DNA from: Schaalia georgiae DSM 6843
GTDB lineage: Bacteria; Actinomycetota; Actinomycetes; Actinomycetales; Actinomycetaceae
Assembly (NCBI RefSeq): GCF_000429245.1
Contig: NZ_AUBM01000009.1
Span: 62,001 to 126,000, forward strand
Length of the DNA: 64,000 nt
Reading direction: 5' to 3'
Position numbers and translations under genes: made by a program. The notes under the pieces were generated by a model. The model had not been told where the DNA came from. It worked only from the letters and a program-made list of their open reading frames with translations, and made no database searches. Positions 27,251 through 36,353 of the stretch are shown here, one piece after another. How positions within the stretch are numbered: position 1 is the stretch's first letter; each line of letters opens with the position of its first letter.

Positions 27251-29529
27251 GACAGGACCCCCTCGCTGAGGTGGCGGTGCGTCTGGCACAGGGAGTCCAT
27301 CCCCTCCAGGTCGTGCGAGATCACCAGGACCGACAGTCCCGAGCGGCGGCGCTCCTCCAGCACCGCGATGAGCAGGTCGCGCGAGGCCTGGTCCAGGCCC
27401 GCCATGGGCTCGTCGAGGATGAGGACCCTGGGGTGCGATGCCAGCAGTCCCGCCAGGGCGACGCGCCGCATCTGCCCGCCCGAGAGCTCGTCGATGGAGC
27501 GCGATTGCAGGGCGGGGTCGAGGCCGACCGAGGCCATCGCCTCCTCGACGACGCGGTCGGCCTCCGCGCTGTGGCGGCCCTGCCTGGTGCCGATAACGGG
27601 CCCCATGCCGGCCGCTGAGAGGATGTCGAGGCGCACGGTCGGGCGCTGCAACTGAAGGCGCGCGAACTGCATGGACAGCGCGACGTCGCCGACCCGGGAG
27701 GTCATGGCGCGCCCACCGAGCGTGCACTTGCCCCACGTCGGGGCCATCAGCCCCGTGAGGATGCGCGACAGGGTGGTCTTGCCGGATCCGTTGTCGCCGG
27801 TGACGAGCACGCCCTCGCCCGCCTCGACGATCAGGGAGACATCCCGCAGGACGGTGTTCTCCCACGGGGTCGCCACGTCGTAGGAGTGCGCCACACGGTC
27901 CGCCCACAGGCTCTCCGCCGCAGTTGACAGGGCGGGGGCCCCGGTGGCGGACGAGGCGGGGGCCGGTGGGTCCCCGGAAGCGGGGGAGGGGTCGGCCCCG
28001 GCGGGGACCGCGGGCGGGGTGGCGCCAGGATCCTCCTGCGGTGTCCCGCCCGTTCCCGGCGGAGCAGCGGGGACGGCCCCGGCTCCGTTGGGCGCATGGG
28101 TCGCCGCCTGCGGGGACTCCTCCGCAATGGCCCTAGCGGCGGACTGGGCGGCAGGAGGGCACCCCTGCGGAACCGCTTCGGCTCCCCGGGCGCCGGTCGG
28201 CGGACAGCCGCCGGGCGGTCCGTCGTAGACGATCCGGCCCCCCTCCACTCGGATGACGCGCTCGGCGCCCGCGACCTCCCCGGCATCGTGAGTGACATGG
28301 ACCACTGCGATTCCCCGTGAGGGGAGGGAGGCGAGGACCCCCATGAGTTGCGCGCGCCCCTCCCGGTCGATCATCGCAGTCGACTCGTCCGAGATCAGCA
28401 GCCGCGGCGAACGCGCCAATGCCCCCGCCAACGACAAGCGCTGCAACTGCCCGCCCGACAAGTGGTGCGGGCTGGCCGACTCCAGGGCGCCCAGGCCGAC
28501 GAGATCGAGGATCCCGGCGAGATCGACCTGCTCGCGCTCGCGGGCGTCCATGCCCCACAGCACGTCTTCGGCGACCGTTTCCCCCAGCATCTGCAACTCG
28601 CTTCGCTGGCCCACCAGGGTGATGCCGCCCCGCTGTCCCAGACCACCGCCGCCCTGCCGGGAGCCGCCCGTGGGCTCCGCCCCCGCCAGCAGCAGCGCCA
28701 GCGTCGACTTGCCCGATCCGTTCGGGCCCACGATCCCGGTCAGCGACGCCTCCTCCAGCGTCAACGTCACCCCCGTCAACGACGGCGAGCCGGCCCCCGG
28801 GTAGGTGAACTCCGCGTCGGCCAGGGAAAGGGGGAGCGGAGGGGCGCCCGTCCCCTCCTCCCGGCGGCCGTCCAGAGCGGGCGCCAGCGGATCCCAGCCG
28901 CGGTCCAAGTCGATGCGGTCGAGCACCCTGCCCAGCAGCCACTTCGCCACGACCAGTAGCGCGACCACGCCCACCAGGCGGGTGAAGGGGAGCCACAGCC
29001 ACCAGAAGTCCACGAACCACTGGTTGAGCGCCTGCATGGCCGAGGCGGGGCCCTGGGCGCCGGGCACGTGCGCCAGCAGGCGCAAGAAACCGTCCAACGA
29101 CTTCTGGATGGCCTCCAGGGCCAGGCGGCGCAGATCCTCCAGCACCCAGAACGCCACTCCCGTCCCCGCTCCCCACAGGGCGCCGAGGCCCACGGCGACC
29201 AGCCACACGAACGCCGCCCGCGCGCGCCGGCGGTGGAGGCCGCCCACGATGATGCCCACTACGCACGACTGGAAGACGCGGCCCACTGCGGCCACGCCCC
29301 CCACCGCCAACGACATGAGCAGAGTCGCGGCGAACGCCCCCGCCCACGCGCGCCTGCGCATCCGCAGGGCGATCATCGCAAGGGGGATGGCGGTCGCCAC
29401 CTGGAAGAGTGTGTGGAAGACCGGCGTGGCCGCTGAGGCCACGCCGAAAGTCACCGCCAGTCCCGAGAGCGCCCCGCAGGAGGCCACCTCGACGGGGGCC
29501 AGGCGGGGCGCGCGCGCGGAGTCAGTCAT
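27247..29529 (-). CDS. Fused ECF transporter: S-like membrane domain plus two ATPase domains
   Basis: 760 residues. Residues 1 to about 210 form an integral membrane domain of six or so helices resembling YybS/DUF2232-like S components. ATPase 1 covers about 232-440 (Walker A VGPNGSGKST, signature LSGGQ 357-361, Walker B LLISDE, switch His 414). A Pro/Ala/Gly-rich linker runs from 440 to 540. ATPase 2 covers 540-760 (Walker A TGDNGSGKTT, LSGGQ, LILDEP). S, A and A' are usually separate proteins, so with the adjacent EcfT this two-gene unit would be a complete importer. The transported vitamin or metal is unknown; no riboswitch was seen upstream. Confidence 0.85.
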   Translation of the reverse strand: MTDSARAPRLAPVEVASCGALSGLAVTFGVASAATPVFHTLFQVATAIPLAMIALRMRRRAWAGAFAATLLMSLAVGGVAAVGRVFQSCVVGIIVGGLHRRRARAAFVWLVAVGLGALWGAGTGVAFWVLEDLRRLALEAIQKSLDGFLRLLAHVPGAQGPASAMQALNQWFVDFWWLWLPFTRLVGVVALLVVAKWLLGRVLDRIDLDRGWDPLAPALDGRREEGTGAPPLPLSLADAEFTYPGAGSPSLTGVTLTLEEASLTGIVGPNGSGKSTLALLLAGAEPTGGSRQGGGGLGQRGGITLVGQRSELQMLGETVAEDVLWGMDAREREQVDLAGILDLVGLGALESASPHHLSGGQLQRLSLAGALARSPRLLISDESTAMIDREGRAQLMGVLASLPSRGIAVVHVTHDAGEVAGAERVIRVEGGRIVYDGPPGGCPPTGARGAEAVPQGCPPAAQSAARAIAEESPQAATHAPNGAGAVPAAPPGTGGTPQEDPGATPPAVPAGADPSPASGDPPAPASSATGAPALSTAAESLWADRVAHSYDVATPWENTVLRDVSLIVEAGEGVLVTGDNGSGKTTLSRILTGLMAPTWGKCTLGGRAMTSRVGDVALSMQFARLQLQRPTVRLDILSAAGMGPVIGTRQGRHSAEADRVVEEAMASVGLDPALQSRSIDELSGGQMRRVALAGLLASHPRVLILDEPMAGLDQASRDLLIAVLEERRRSGLSVLVISHDLEGMDSLCQTHRHLSEGVLS

Positions 29530-29679
29530 GCCCCTAGTGTCCCAGGAGTGCCCCCCGGAGCGGCAACCGGGCGCCGGACAGTGGCAGATAGTCCACATCG
29601 GCCGGTCCGCTACCAGAAATGTGGCAAAGGGCATAGACTGGCGGGGTAGGAAACACAAAGACGACGAGGTCTTCCCACA

Positions 29680-31143
29680 ATGGCACAACGACGCAAAGGC
29701 GGGATCGCCATCGACCCGCGCTCCGCGCAGAACATGTCCACGCGGCGCGGCGGCCCCCGGAAGAAGGCTGCTCCCAGCCCTGCGAAAGTGGTCGGCATCA
29801 TAGGCGCGATCACTGCGATCACTGTCTGCCTGGTCGTCCAACTGCCCGGCCTGGACGCCTCGGGCACGCGGATGTTCGGGATCTTCCTGGCGGCGATCCT
29901 GCTGTGGGTGACCGAGGCGGTGCCGCTGGCCGGCACCGCGGTGCTCGTCATCTTCCTGGAGGTCCTGCTGATCTCCGACCACGCCCTGCTGCCCGTCGCC
30001 GACGGGGCGCCGCCCTACACGCGCTTCTTCGGGGCGCTGGCCAACCCCGTCATCATCCTGTTCCTGGGCGGGTTCATGGTGGCCGACGGCGCCGCGAAGT
30101 ACAAGGTGGACCGCGCGCTGTCCGCAGTGCTGCTCAAACCTTTTACCGGCAAGCCCCGTCTGACGGTCATGGGCGTCATGCTCATCACCGCCCTGATGAG
30201 CATGTTCATGTCGAACACCGCCACAACCGCCACCATGTTCGCCGTCATGATGCCCGTCATCACCGCCCTGCCGAAGGGGAGGGCGCGCACGGGGATCGCC
30301 CTGTCCATCCCGGTCGCCGCCAACGTCGGCGGCATGGGGACCCCAGTGGGCACGCCCCCCAACGCCATCGCCCTGGGCGCGCTGGAGAGCGCCGGGATCG
30401 AGGTCACCTTCTTGCAGTGGATGCTCGCCGCAGTCCCCCTCATGCTGGTGGTCCTAGTCGGATCCTGGCTGTTCATCTCGTGGCGCTACATCCCGGCGGA
30501 CGCCGAATTCGACATCGACACCTCCGCCCGCTTCCAGACCGGGCGCAACGCGATCATCTTCTACGTGGCCGCGGGCGCCACCATCCTCGCGTGGATGACC
30601 GAGGCCCTCCACGGCATCTCGGCGAACATCGTCGGCTTCCTGCCGGTCGTCGTCCTGCTCATCACAAAAGTCATGAGCGGCGACGACCTGCGCGCCCTCG
30701 ACTGGCCGGTCCTGTGGCTGGTGGGCGGCGGCATCGCCCTGGGGGCCGGGGTGAGTTCCACCGGCCTCGACAAATGGATGCTCGGCTCCATCCAATGGGC
30801 CTCGATCCCCGGGGCCCTGCTCATCCTGGTCCTCGCCCTGGTCGGATGGGCCACGTCGAACGTCATCTCGCACTCGGCCTCGGCCAACCTGCTGGTCCCC
30901 ATGGGCATGGGACTGGCGGCCTCGGTGTCCACCTCGGCCACTGAGATCGCGATCGTCCTGGCGCTGGGGTGCTCCCTGGGCATGTGCCTGCCCATCTCCA
31001 CGCCCCCCAATGCCATCGCCTACTCCACGGGCACCACGCCGACGCGCGAGATGGTCGTGGTCGGCGTGGCCGTCGGGCTGGTGGGCATCATCCTGCTCGC
31101 CTTCGTCGCCCCCCTCACCTGGGGCGCTCTCGGGGTGGTGTGA
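29680..31143 (+). CDS. SLC13/DASS family anion:sodium symporter
   Basis: 487 residues. After a basic N-terminus (about 35 residues) there are around eleven helices. Family signatures are seen twice as inverted repeats: SNTATTATMFAVMMPVI with GTPVGTPPNAIALG, then SHSASANLLVPMGMG with LPISTPPNAIAYSTG. The SNT and SxS motifs bind carboxylate and sodium in this family, so import of a dicarboxylate such as succinate or malate is likely. The histidine kinase ATG begins one base after its stop, so transporter and sensor are one operon. Confidence 0.9.
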   Translation: MAQRRKGGIAIDPRSAQNMSTRRGGPRKKAAPSPAKVVGIIGAITAITVCLVVQLPGLDASGTRMFGIFLAAILLWVTEAVPLAGTAVLVIFLEVLLISDHALLPVADGAPPYTRFFGALANPVIILFLGGFMVADGAAKYKVDRALSAVLLKPFTGKPRLTVMGVMLITALMSMFMSNTATTATMFAVMMPVITALPKGRARTGIALSIPVAANVGGMGTPVGTPPNAIALGALESAGIEVTFLQWMLAAVPLMLVVLVGSWLFISWRYIPADAEFDIDTSARFQTGRNAIIFYVAAGATILAWMTEALHGISANIVGFLPVVVLLITKVMSGDDLRALDWPVLWLVGGGIALGAGVSSTGLDKWMLGSIQWASIPGALLILVLALVGWATSNVISHSASANLLVPMGMGLAASVSTSATEIAIVLALGCSLGMCLPISTPPNAIAYSTGTTPTREMVVVGVAVGLVGIILLAFVAPLTWGALGVV

Positions 31144-31144
31144 C

Positions 31145-33292
31145 ATGGAACGCGCGGCGGAGGAGCCACCGGCCCGGAAGGACGACGGGCCCCCGGGCCT
31201 GGCAACCGGGTGGACGCTCGGCCCCGGCCCCTCCGACGACCATGTGCGCCAGCGCACCGACGTGCGCAGCGGCGGACACCGCCTCGACACCCACGTCCAC
31301 GTGCTCATCGTCGGGGACGACTCCGACCGCATCGCCGTCCCCCTCACCCGCGACCTCGCGTGGGCGTTCCCCAACCTCTGCTTCGACCGCGTCGACGCCC
31401 CCGACGACCTGCCCGACTACCAGGCCGGACTGGGCACGGACGACCGCGTGGTCCTGGGCGTGGCCACCTCCGAGGTCGCCGACATCGACGCCCTCATCGA
31501 CGCCGCGGCCGACCTGGACGCGCTGGCCCCCATCCAGTGGATCGCTGTCACCGACCGCGCCGAGCACCGCGACCTCGCCAGATCCACCGAGTCCGACCGC
31601 CTCGCCTCCGTCCTCAAGTCCCCGTGGACAGTCCCCCTGCTGGTCGGCCAGTCCTACTCCACGATGGTGCGCCGCCTGCAGGCGCAGGGCTGCGGTGCCG
31701 GGGAGGTCCTCGACCTCATCGGGCGCCCACCGTCCTTCGCCGTGCAAGGGCCCCTCCTGGAGGGCCTGGGCAGGAGCGAGCACTCCGTCGTCCTCGAACT
31801 GCTCGAAGGCGTTGAAAGGGTCCTGGGCGCCCGCCCCCGCCTCGTCGTCCCCAAGGGCACCCAGCTGGTCACCCAGGGCAAACCCGTCGGCGCCGTCCAC
31901 CTGGTCCTCGATGGGAAAGTCAGCCTGCACCGGGACTCGTCCCGGGGCGAGGTCCTGGCGCACCTGGCCTCCTCGGGCCCCCTCATCGGCCTCGTGTCCC
32001 TGGCGCGCGGGGAGAACGCCTTCTTCACGGGCGTCACCACCACCGAGACCGTGCTGGTGCGCCTCACCACCGAGCAGCTGCAGATCGTCCTGGCGCGGGA
32101 CCCGGCCATCGGCTCCACCCTGACGGCCCTGGCGATCCGCTCCCTCACGCGCCGCCTCATGCGCGCCGAGGACCTCCACCTGGAGAACGCGATGCTGGCC
32201 GAGGACCTCGAGCAGCAGAAGCAGGCCCTCGCCGCCACCCTCGAGGACCTGCGCCGCACCCGCGCGGAACTGGTCGAGCGCGCCCGCTTCGCCATGCTCG
32301 GCGAGCTGAGCGCCGGGATCGCCCACGAGCTCAACAACCCCGTCACCGCCCTGGTGCGCGCAGCCGAGCACCTGCGCGCCGACGTGGACACGGTCCTGGC
32401 CGCCTCCTCCTCCACCAGTGCCCAGCGCGACGCGATGACCAGGGCGCTCACCGCGCCCCCGCGCTCAACCGCGGCCGAAAGGGTGCTCATCAAGGAGCTG
32501 ACGCCCATCGCCGGCGACCGCAACGGGGCGAGGCGCCTCGTGCGCGCGGGCGTCGCCGACGCCGAAACCGCCCGCCAACTGCTGGCCGGGGGCGGGCCCC
32601 AGGTCGAGGCCGCGCTGGCGGGGGCGCGCCTGGGCTCCTCCCTCCGTTCCGTTCTGGCCGCCTCCGCGCGCGTCATCGAGCTCACCCAGTCCCTCAAGGG
32701 CTACGCGCGCCCCGATGACTCCGACCTCAAAGCCGTGGACGTGCGCGAGGGCATCGACGACGTCCTCCGCCTCACCTCCCACCGGGTGCGCGGCATCAGA
32801 GTCGAATGCGATTACGAGGACGTCCCCCTGGTCCGCGCCCACCCCGCGAAACTGCAGCAGGTGTGGACCAACCTCATCATCAACGCCGCCGAAGCCATCG
32901 AGGACGAGAACGAGGACGTGCGAACCGCCCGGATCGGCGCCGAGACCGGGCACTACCGGGGCCCCGACCCCGCGCCCGCCCGCGCAGACGCCCCCGCGCG
33001 CATCACGATCCGCGTGCGGCCCGACGGCGACGGCGTCGCGGTCACCGTCAGCGACAACGGCCCCGGGATCTCCCCCGAGGTGGTCGATAAGATCTTCGAA
33101 CCGCACTTCACGACCAAAGCCGGGCGCGTGCGCTTCGGCCTGGGAATGGGCATGTCGATCGTGAGCTCGATCATCGCCGACCACTCGGGAACGCTGGACG
33201 TCGACTCCCGCCCGGGCGCCACGTCCATGCGGATCCGACTGCCAGCCACCCCACTGCCAGACAACCAACCGCAACGCGAGGAGGAATCATGA
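31145..33292 (+). CDS. Histidine kinase with degenerate receiver and cyclic-nucleotide-binding domain
   Basis: 715 residues, with no membrane segment. Residues about 50-180 form a receiver-like fold (HVLIVGDDSDRIAVPL). Residues about 230-330 form a cNMP-binding beta roll (VPKGTQLVTQGKPVGAVHLVLDGKVSLHRDS). A coiled coil (340-380) leads to the H-box FAMLGELSAGIAHELNNPV (phospho-acceptor His about 394), then a long dimerisation insert, N-box NLIINAAEAIED, G1 DNGPGIS and G2 GLGMGMS. The HELNNP box is of the NtrB class. The first receiver-like Asp positions are partly changed, so it may not be phosphorylated. The stop overlaps the next gene as ATGA. Confidence 0.88.
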   Translation: MERAAEEPPARKDDGPPGLATGWTLGPGPSDDHVRQRTDVRSGGHRLDTHVHVLIVGDDSDRIAVPLTRDLAWAFPNLCFDRVDAPDDLPDYQAGLGTDDRVVLGVATSEVADIDALIDAAADLDALAPIQWIAVTDRAEHRDLARSTESDRLASVLKSPWTVPLLVGQSYSTMVRRLQAQGCGAGEVLDLIGRPPSFAVQGPLLEGLGRSEHSVVLELLEGVERVLGARPRLVVPKGTQLVTQGKPVGAVHLVLDGKVSLHRDSSRGEVLAHLASSGPLIGLVSLARGENAFFTGVTTTETVLVRLTTEQLQIVLARDPAIGSTLTALAIRSLTRRLMRAEDLHLENAMLAEDLEQQKQALAATLEDLRRTRAELVERARFAMLGELSAGIAHELNNPVTALVRAAEHLRADVDTVLAASSSTSAQRDAMTRALTAPPRSTAAERVLIKELTPIAGDRNGARRLVRAGVADAETARQLLAGGGPQVEAALAGARLGSSLRSVLAASARVIELTQSLKGYARPDDSDLKAVDVREGIDDVLRLTSHRVRGIRVECDYEDVPLVRAHPAKLQQVWTNLIINAAEAIEDENEDVRTARIGAETGHYRGPDPAPARADAPARITIRVRPDGDGVAVTVSDNGPGISPEVVDKIFEPHFTTKAGRVRFGLGMGMSIVSSIIADHSGTLDVDSRPGATSMRIRLPATPLPDNQPQREEES

Positions 33293-33759
33293 CCCTGACA
33301 ATCCTGTCCCTGGAGGACGAGGCCGATGTCCGAGCCGCTATCGAGCGCGATCTCGATCAGTTCTGGGACACGATCCGCCTGGAGGCCGCCGACAACGTCG
33401 AGGACGCGTGGGCCGTCGTGGAGGAGATCGACGAGGACGGGGACGAGTTGGCGCTCGTGCTCTCCGACCACCGGCTGCCGGGAAAAACCGGCGTCGATTT
33501 CCTGGTCGCCCTCATGTCCGACTCGCGCTTCGCCTCGACGCGGACGGTTCTGGTGACCGGGCAGGCCGACCAGGACGACACGATCCGAGCGGTCAACGAG
33601 GCGGGCCTCGACTACTACATCGCCAAGCCCTGGAACCCCTCCAAACTCCGCGAAGTGGTGCGCGACCAGCTCACGGAGTACGTCCTGGCCTCCGAAGTCG
33701 ACCCGCTGCCCTACCTGCCGGTCCTCGACGCCGTGAGAGTCATGGAGGCGATCCGCTAA
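33289..33759 (+). CDS. Single-domain response regulator
   Basis: 156 residues. A receiver with acidic pair ED (9-10), phospho-acceptor Asp 60 in LVLSDHRLPG, Thr 90 and Lys 113 in YYIAKPW. A helix of about 35 residues follows with no DNA-binding or enzymatic domain. It is translationally coupled to the kinase and is its likely partner. Output must be through protein contact, perhaps back onto the kinase or the transporter. It overlaps the DUF523 gene tail-to-tail by three bases, leaving no room for a terminator. Confidence 0.9.
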   Translation: MTLTILSLEDEADVRAAIERDLDQFWDTIRLEAADNVEDAWAVVEEIDEDGDELALVLSDHRLPGKTGVDFLVALMSDSRFASTRTVLVTGQADQDDTIRAVNEAGLDYYIAKPWNPSKLREVVRDQLTEYVLASEVDPLPYLPVLDAVRVMEAIR

Positions 33760-34208
33760 GAGCCGGTGAGGGCGCGGACCCCGATGCCCCGCGCCCTCAG
33801 GGCAGCCGCAAGGACCCCGTCCCCATCGACGAGCCTGCCCGAGAAGGAGCCGTCGTAGACGCGCCCGCACCCGCACGAGGGGCTGCGGGGCTGTAGGACG
33901 GCGGTACGCGCCCCCCGGGCCACCGCCTCGTCGGCGACCCTGCGCGCACCAGCCACGAACTCGGCGGTCACGTCGGCGCCCTGCTCGGTGACCACGCGCG
34001 CCGTCCCCCGCAGCACGTCCGCGCCACCGCCCCCTCGGATCTCCGCTGGCGGGCGGGGCGTGGGCAGGCCCCCAGCGACCTCCGCGCACGCGGGGAAGGC
34101 CAGGCCCTCAGCGACAGCGCGGACGATGGCGGGATCGGGCTTGGCGCCGCCGTCGTAACGGCATGGGATGCCCGCCAGGCAGGCCGACACCAGGAAGGGC
34201 GCGCTCAC
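33756..34208 (-). CDS. DUF523 family protein
   Basis: 150 residues. The DUF523 signatures are clear: SACLAGIPCRYDGG near the N-terminus, PACAEVAGGLPTPRPPAEI, and LQPRSPSCGCGRVYDGSFSGRL. The conserved cysteines suggest metal or iron-sulphur binding, but no activity is established for the family. GTG 34208 overlaps the preceding stop as GTGA, so it is coupled to the upstream gene. Confidence 0.85.
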   Translation of the reverse strand: MSAPFLVSACLAGIPCRYDGGAKPDPAIVRAVAEGLAFPACAEVAGGLPTPRPPAEIRGGGGADVLRGTARVVTEQGADVTAEFVAGARRVADEAVARGARTAVLQPRSPSCGCGRVYDGSFSGRLVDGDGVLAAALRARGIGVRALTGS

Positions 34209-34894
34209 CCCGGCGCCTCCGCCTCGTCGGTGTCCGGGACGGGGCCGGCGCCCGGGTCGTTGCACATGGTGATCCCCTCGAAACCCGCGGCTCCCAGGAC
34301 CTGGAAGATCTCGTCGAGCAGCGTCATCGGCTCCGCCGTGCCCGCCGCGAACTCGGGGTGCAGGATCTCGATGGCGGCCATGCCACGCGGGTCCAGCACC
34401 GGTTCGGTCTCGAAGCGCTCCGAGAGCAGCAGATTCGCCTCGTCCAAGTCGGCGGGCGAGCCGAACGCCCACGTCACCGCCTTGCGCACAGGGGAGCGGC
34501 TGATCCACATCCGCGTCATGAGGACGCCCCGCCCGGCGCGGGGGAACACGTCCCCGACCCGTGTGAACAGGGCGATCGACCCCAGGTCGTCGCCAATGGA
34601 GTCTCCGACGAGGGCGTACGCGTACGCTCCGATGCCCCGCAGCGTCAGGGCGTCGGCCAGCAGCCCCAGGGCGTCGTCGTCCATCGGCTCCGACTGGAAG
34701 TACACGGCCTCCCCGACCTCGGGGGCGTCCGGCCCCAGGACCGACACCTCCAGGCCGGCGTCGGCCAGCGCCTCGCGGACCAGTCCGACGTGGTGCTCCG
34801 GGAACGGGTGCAGGGCCGCGGCGTTGGCCGCGATGCGCTCTATGAAGACGTACGTATCGAAACCCAGGCGTGGCATGGGCTCATCGTATTGCAC
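34205..34894 (-). CDS. Conserved hypothetical protein
   Basis: 229 residues, soluble, acidic (many Asp/Glu, isoelectric point clearly low). No family recognised. Repeated mentions of PF/FPEHHVGLVREAL, AVYFQSEPMDDDALGLLADALT and AAIEILHPEFAAGTAEPMTLLDEIFQVLG suggest an alpha/beta fold with two similar halves. GTG 34894 is chosen because GGGAGG lies eight bases upstream; ATG 34876 lacks such a site. Coupled to DUF523 downstream and 28 bases from the nitroreductase stop upstream, so these three probably form one transcript. Confidence 0.65.
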   Translation of the reverse strand: MQYDEPMPRLGFDTYVFIERIAANAAALHPFPEHHVGLVREALADAGLEVSVLGPDAPEVGEAVYFQSEPMDDDALGLLADALTLRGIGAYAYALVGDSIGDDLGSIALFTRVGDVFPRAGRGVLMTRMWISRSPVRKAVTWAFGSPADLDEANLLLSERFETEPVLDPRGMAAIEILHPEFAAGTAEPMTLLDEIFQVLGAAGFEGITMCNDPGAGPVPDTDEAEAPG

Positions 34895-34922
34895 CTGGGC
34901 CCCCTCCCATTCGCAACCGCGC

Positions 34923-35708
34923 CTAGAACAAGCACAGCCCCTGCTCGTGCAGGGTCTCCAGGACCGGTGACACGTGCGCGCCGCCCGTGCCCAGGGAGGC
35001 CACGACCAACTGCCCGAAGTCGTCGAACCGTGCGGAGCCGCCCCGCGCCTCGTAGTACTCCGAGACCTCCGTGCCGTACTCGGCCAGGGCCTGGCGGAAG
35101 GAGTCCACGCGCGGGTAGGTGTTGCGCGCGAAGACCACGTCGCGCGGCAGGCGCGGGCGGTACAACGGCTCCTGTTCCGAGTGGCCGACCAGCAGGCCCA
35201 GGATCGGGAAGGTGAGCTCGGGCAGTTCCATGGCGGCGATGAGGCGGCGGGGATCGCCCAGGATCGAGCCGAGGAAGACGGTGCCCAGCCCCATCGACTC
35301 CGCGGCCGTCACCGTGTTCTGCGCCGCCAGTATCGCGTCCTCTGCGGCGCAGATGAACAGGTTCATCGACGAGGCGGCCCGCGAGTCCACGCCCATCTCC
35401 TCGCGGAGGCTCTTATTGCGGTACATGTCGACCAGGAAGACGAACAGGTCCCCTTTGTCGCCGCCCACGTAGGGCTGGCCCGAGGCGGCGGCGATCTCGT
35501 CGCGGACCCGCTGGTCGGTGATGTGCAGGATCGTGGTCTGCTGCAAGAAGGAGGACGTGGCGGTGCGGCGCGCCACCTCGACGAGGGTGTCCACCTGCTC
35601 GTCCGTGAGCCTCTCATCGGTGAAACGGCGGAAGGTCCGGTGCGACAGCTGGTTGACGATCGTGGTGTTCTCGATGGGAGCGGTGGAGCGCTCGGTGAAT
35701 TTCGACAA
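34923..35708 (-). CDS. NADPH-dependent flavin oxidoreductase (nitroreductase family)
   Basis: 261 residues. The FMN-binding N-terminus LSHRTFRRFTDERLTDEQVDTLVEVARRTATSS (read in parts) is that of the NfsA/FRP branch, and ESMGLGTVFLGSI and GLLVGHSEQEPLYRPRLP are the expected second FMN and NADPH regions. It would reduce nitro compounds, quinones or flavins. The start is TTG at 35708, with GGGAAGG upstream; no ATG or GTG fits better. It is divergent from the small lipoprotein. Confidence 0.85.
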   Translation of the reverse strand: MSKFTERSTAPIENTTIVNQLSHRTFRRFTDERLTDEQVDTLVEVARRTATSSFLQQTTILHITDQRVRDEIAAASGQPYVGGDKGDLFVFLVDMYRNKSLREEMGVDSRAASSMNLFICAAEDAILAAQNTVTAAESMGLGTVFLGSILGDPRRLIAAMELPELTFPILGLLVGHSEQEPLYRPRLPRDVVFARNTYPRVDSFRQALAEYGTEVSEYYEARGGSARFDDFGQLVVASLGTGGAHVSPVLETLHEQGLCLF

Positions 35709-35855
35709 GGCAGTTCCCTTCCCTGGATAGTCCGCGTCTATGCGGTTCCCTCGATTCTCTCACATCAGGCCCCCGTTCCCCCGTTGGACTGTGACATCGT
35801 CCTAGATCGTGGGGCGGGCGCCACAGCGCACGGCCTTCCCCTTACGATGGTGGGT

Positions 35856-36251
35856 ATGAGAAAGCGCTCCATCCTCACAGCACTGGTGACCGCCTCCCTC
35901 GCCGTTTCCCTGGCGGCCTGCGGCGAGACCGACACCGCCCACTCGTACACGACCCCCAAGGACACCAAGACGGTCGAGAAGACCCTCGACGCGGTCGACG
36001 GCGCCGGGGTCTCCGTTCCCGAGAAGCGCGACCTCAAAGTGAAACTGCCCAGCGGGCAGAACGCCGTGAAATGGCAGATCAATGTCTCCGATCCGTCTGT
36101 CGCCGAAGTCGGCAAGTCTGAGAAGGACATCATCACCATCCACCCCCTCAAGCCGCTGGGCGAGGACGATGCCCCCGTGACCGTCACGCTGACCAGCCCC
36201 GACGGCGCCACGACCAGCTTCACCCTGAAGATCACCGAAGGGGCTAACTGA
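35856..36251 (+). CDS. Small secreted lipoprotein
   Basis: 131 residues. The signal peptide RKRSILTALVTASLAVSLAAC carries a good lipobox (LAAC). The mature part is a single domain of about 110 residues (VSVPEKRDLKVKLPSGQNAVKWQINVSDPSVAEV ... TSFTLKITEGAN), rich in beta-strand patterns and resembling an Ig-like or protease-inhibitor-like (chagasin/BACON) fold. No enzyme motif. A strong terminator follows, so it is transcribed singly. An ATG three codons earlier is possible. Confidence 0.75.
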   Translation: MRKRSILTALVTASLAVSLAACGETDTAHSYTTPKDTKTVEKTLDAVDGAGVSVPEKRDLKVKLPSGQNAVKWQINVSDPSVAEVGKSEKDIITIHPLKPLGEDDAPVTVTLTSPDGATTSFTLKITEGAN

Positions 36252-36275
36252 CACCGCCCGAATCGACGCGCCGAA

Positions 36276-36307
36276 GGGCCGGGGGATCCGCGCGGACTCC
36301 CCGGCCC
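36276..36307. terminator. Terminator hairpin after the lipoprotein
   Basis: GGGCCGGGG (36276-36284) pairs with CCCCGGCCC (36299-36307), with an inner TCC/GGA pair. It stands 25 bases after the lipoprotein stop and before the end of the toxin gene, so it may serve both convergent transcripts. Confidence 0.75.
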
Positions 36308-36353
36308 CTCGCTTTGGCGGGCCCTGTGTTGTGGCGCGGGCCCGCGCGGTCGC

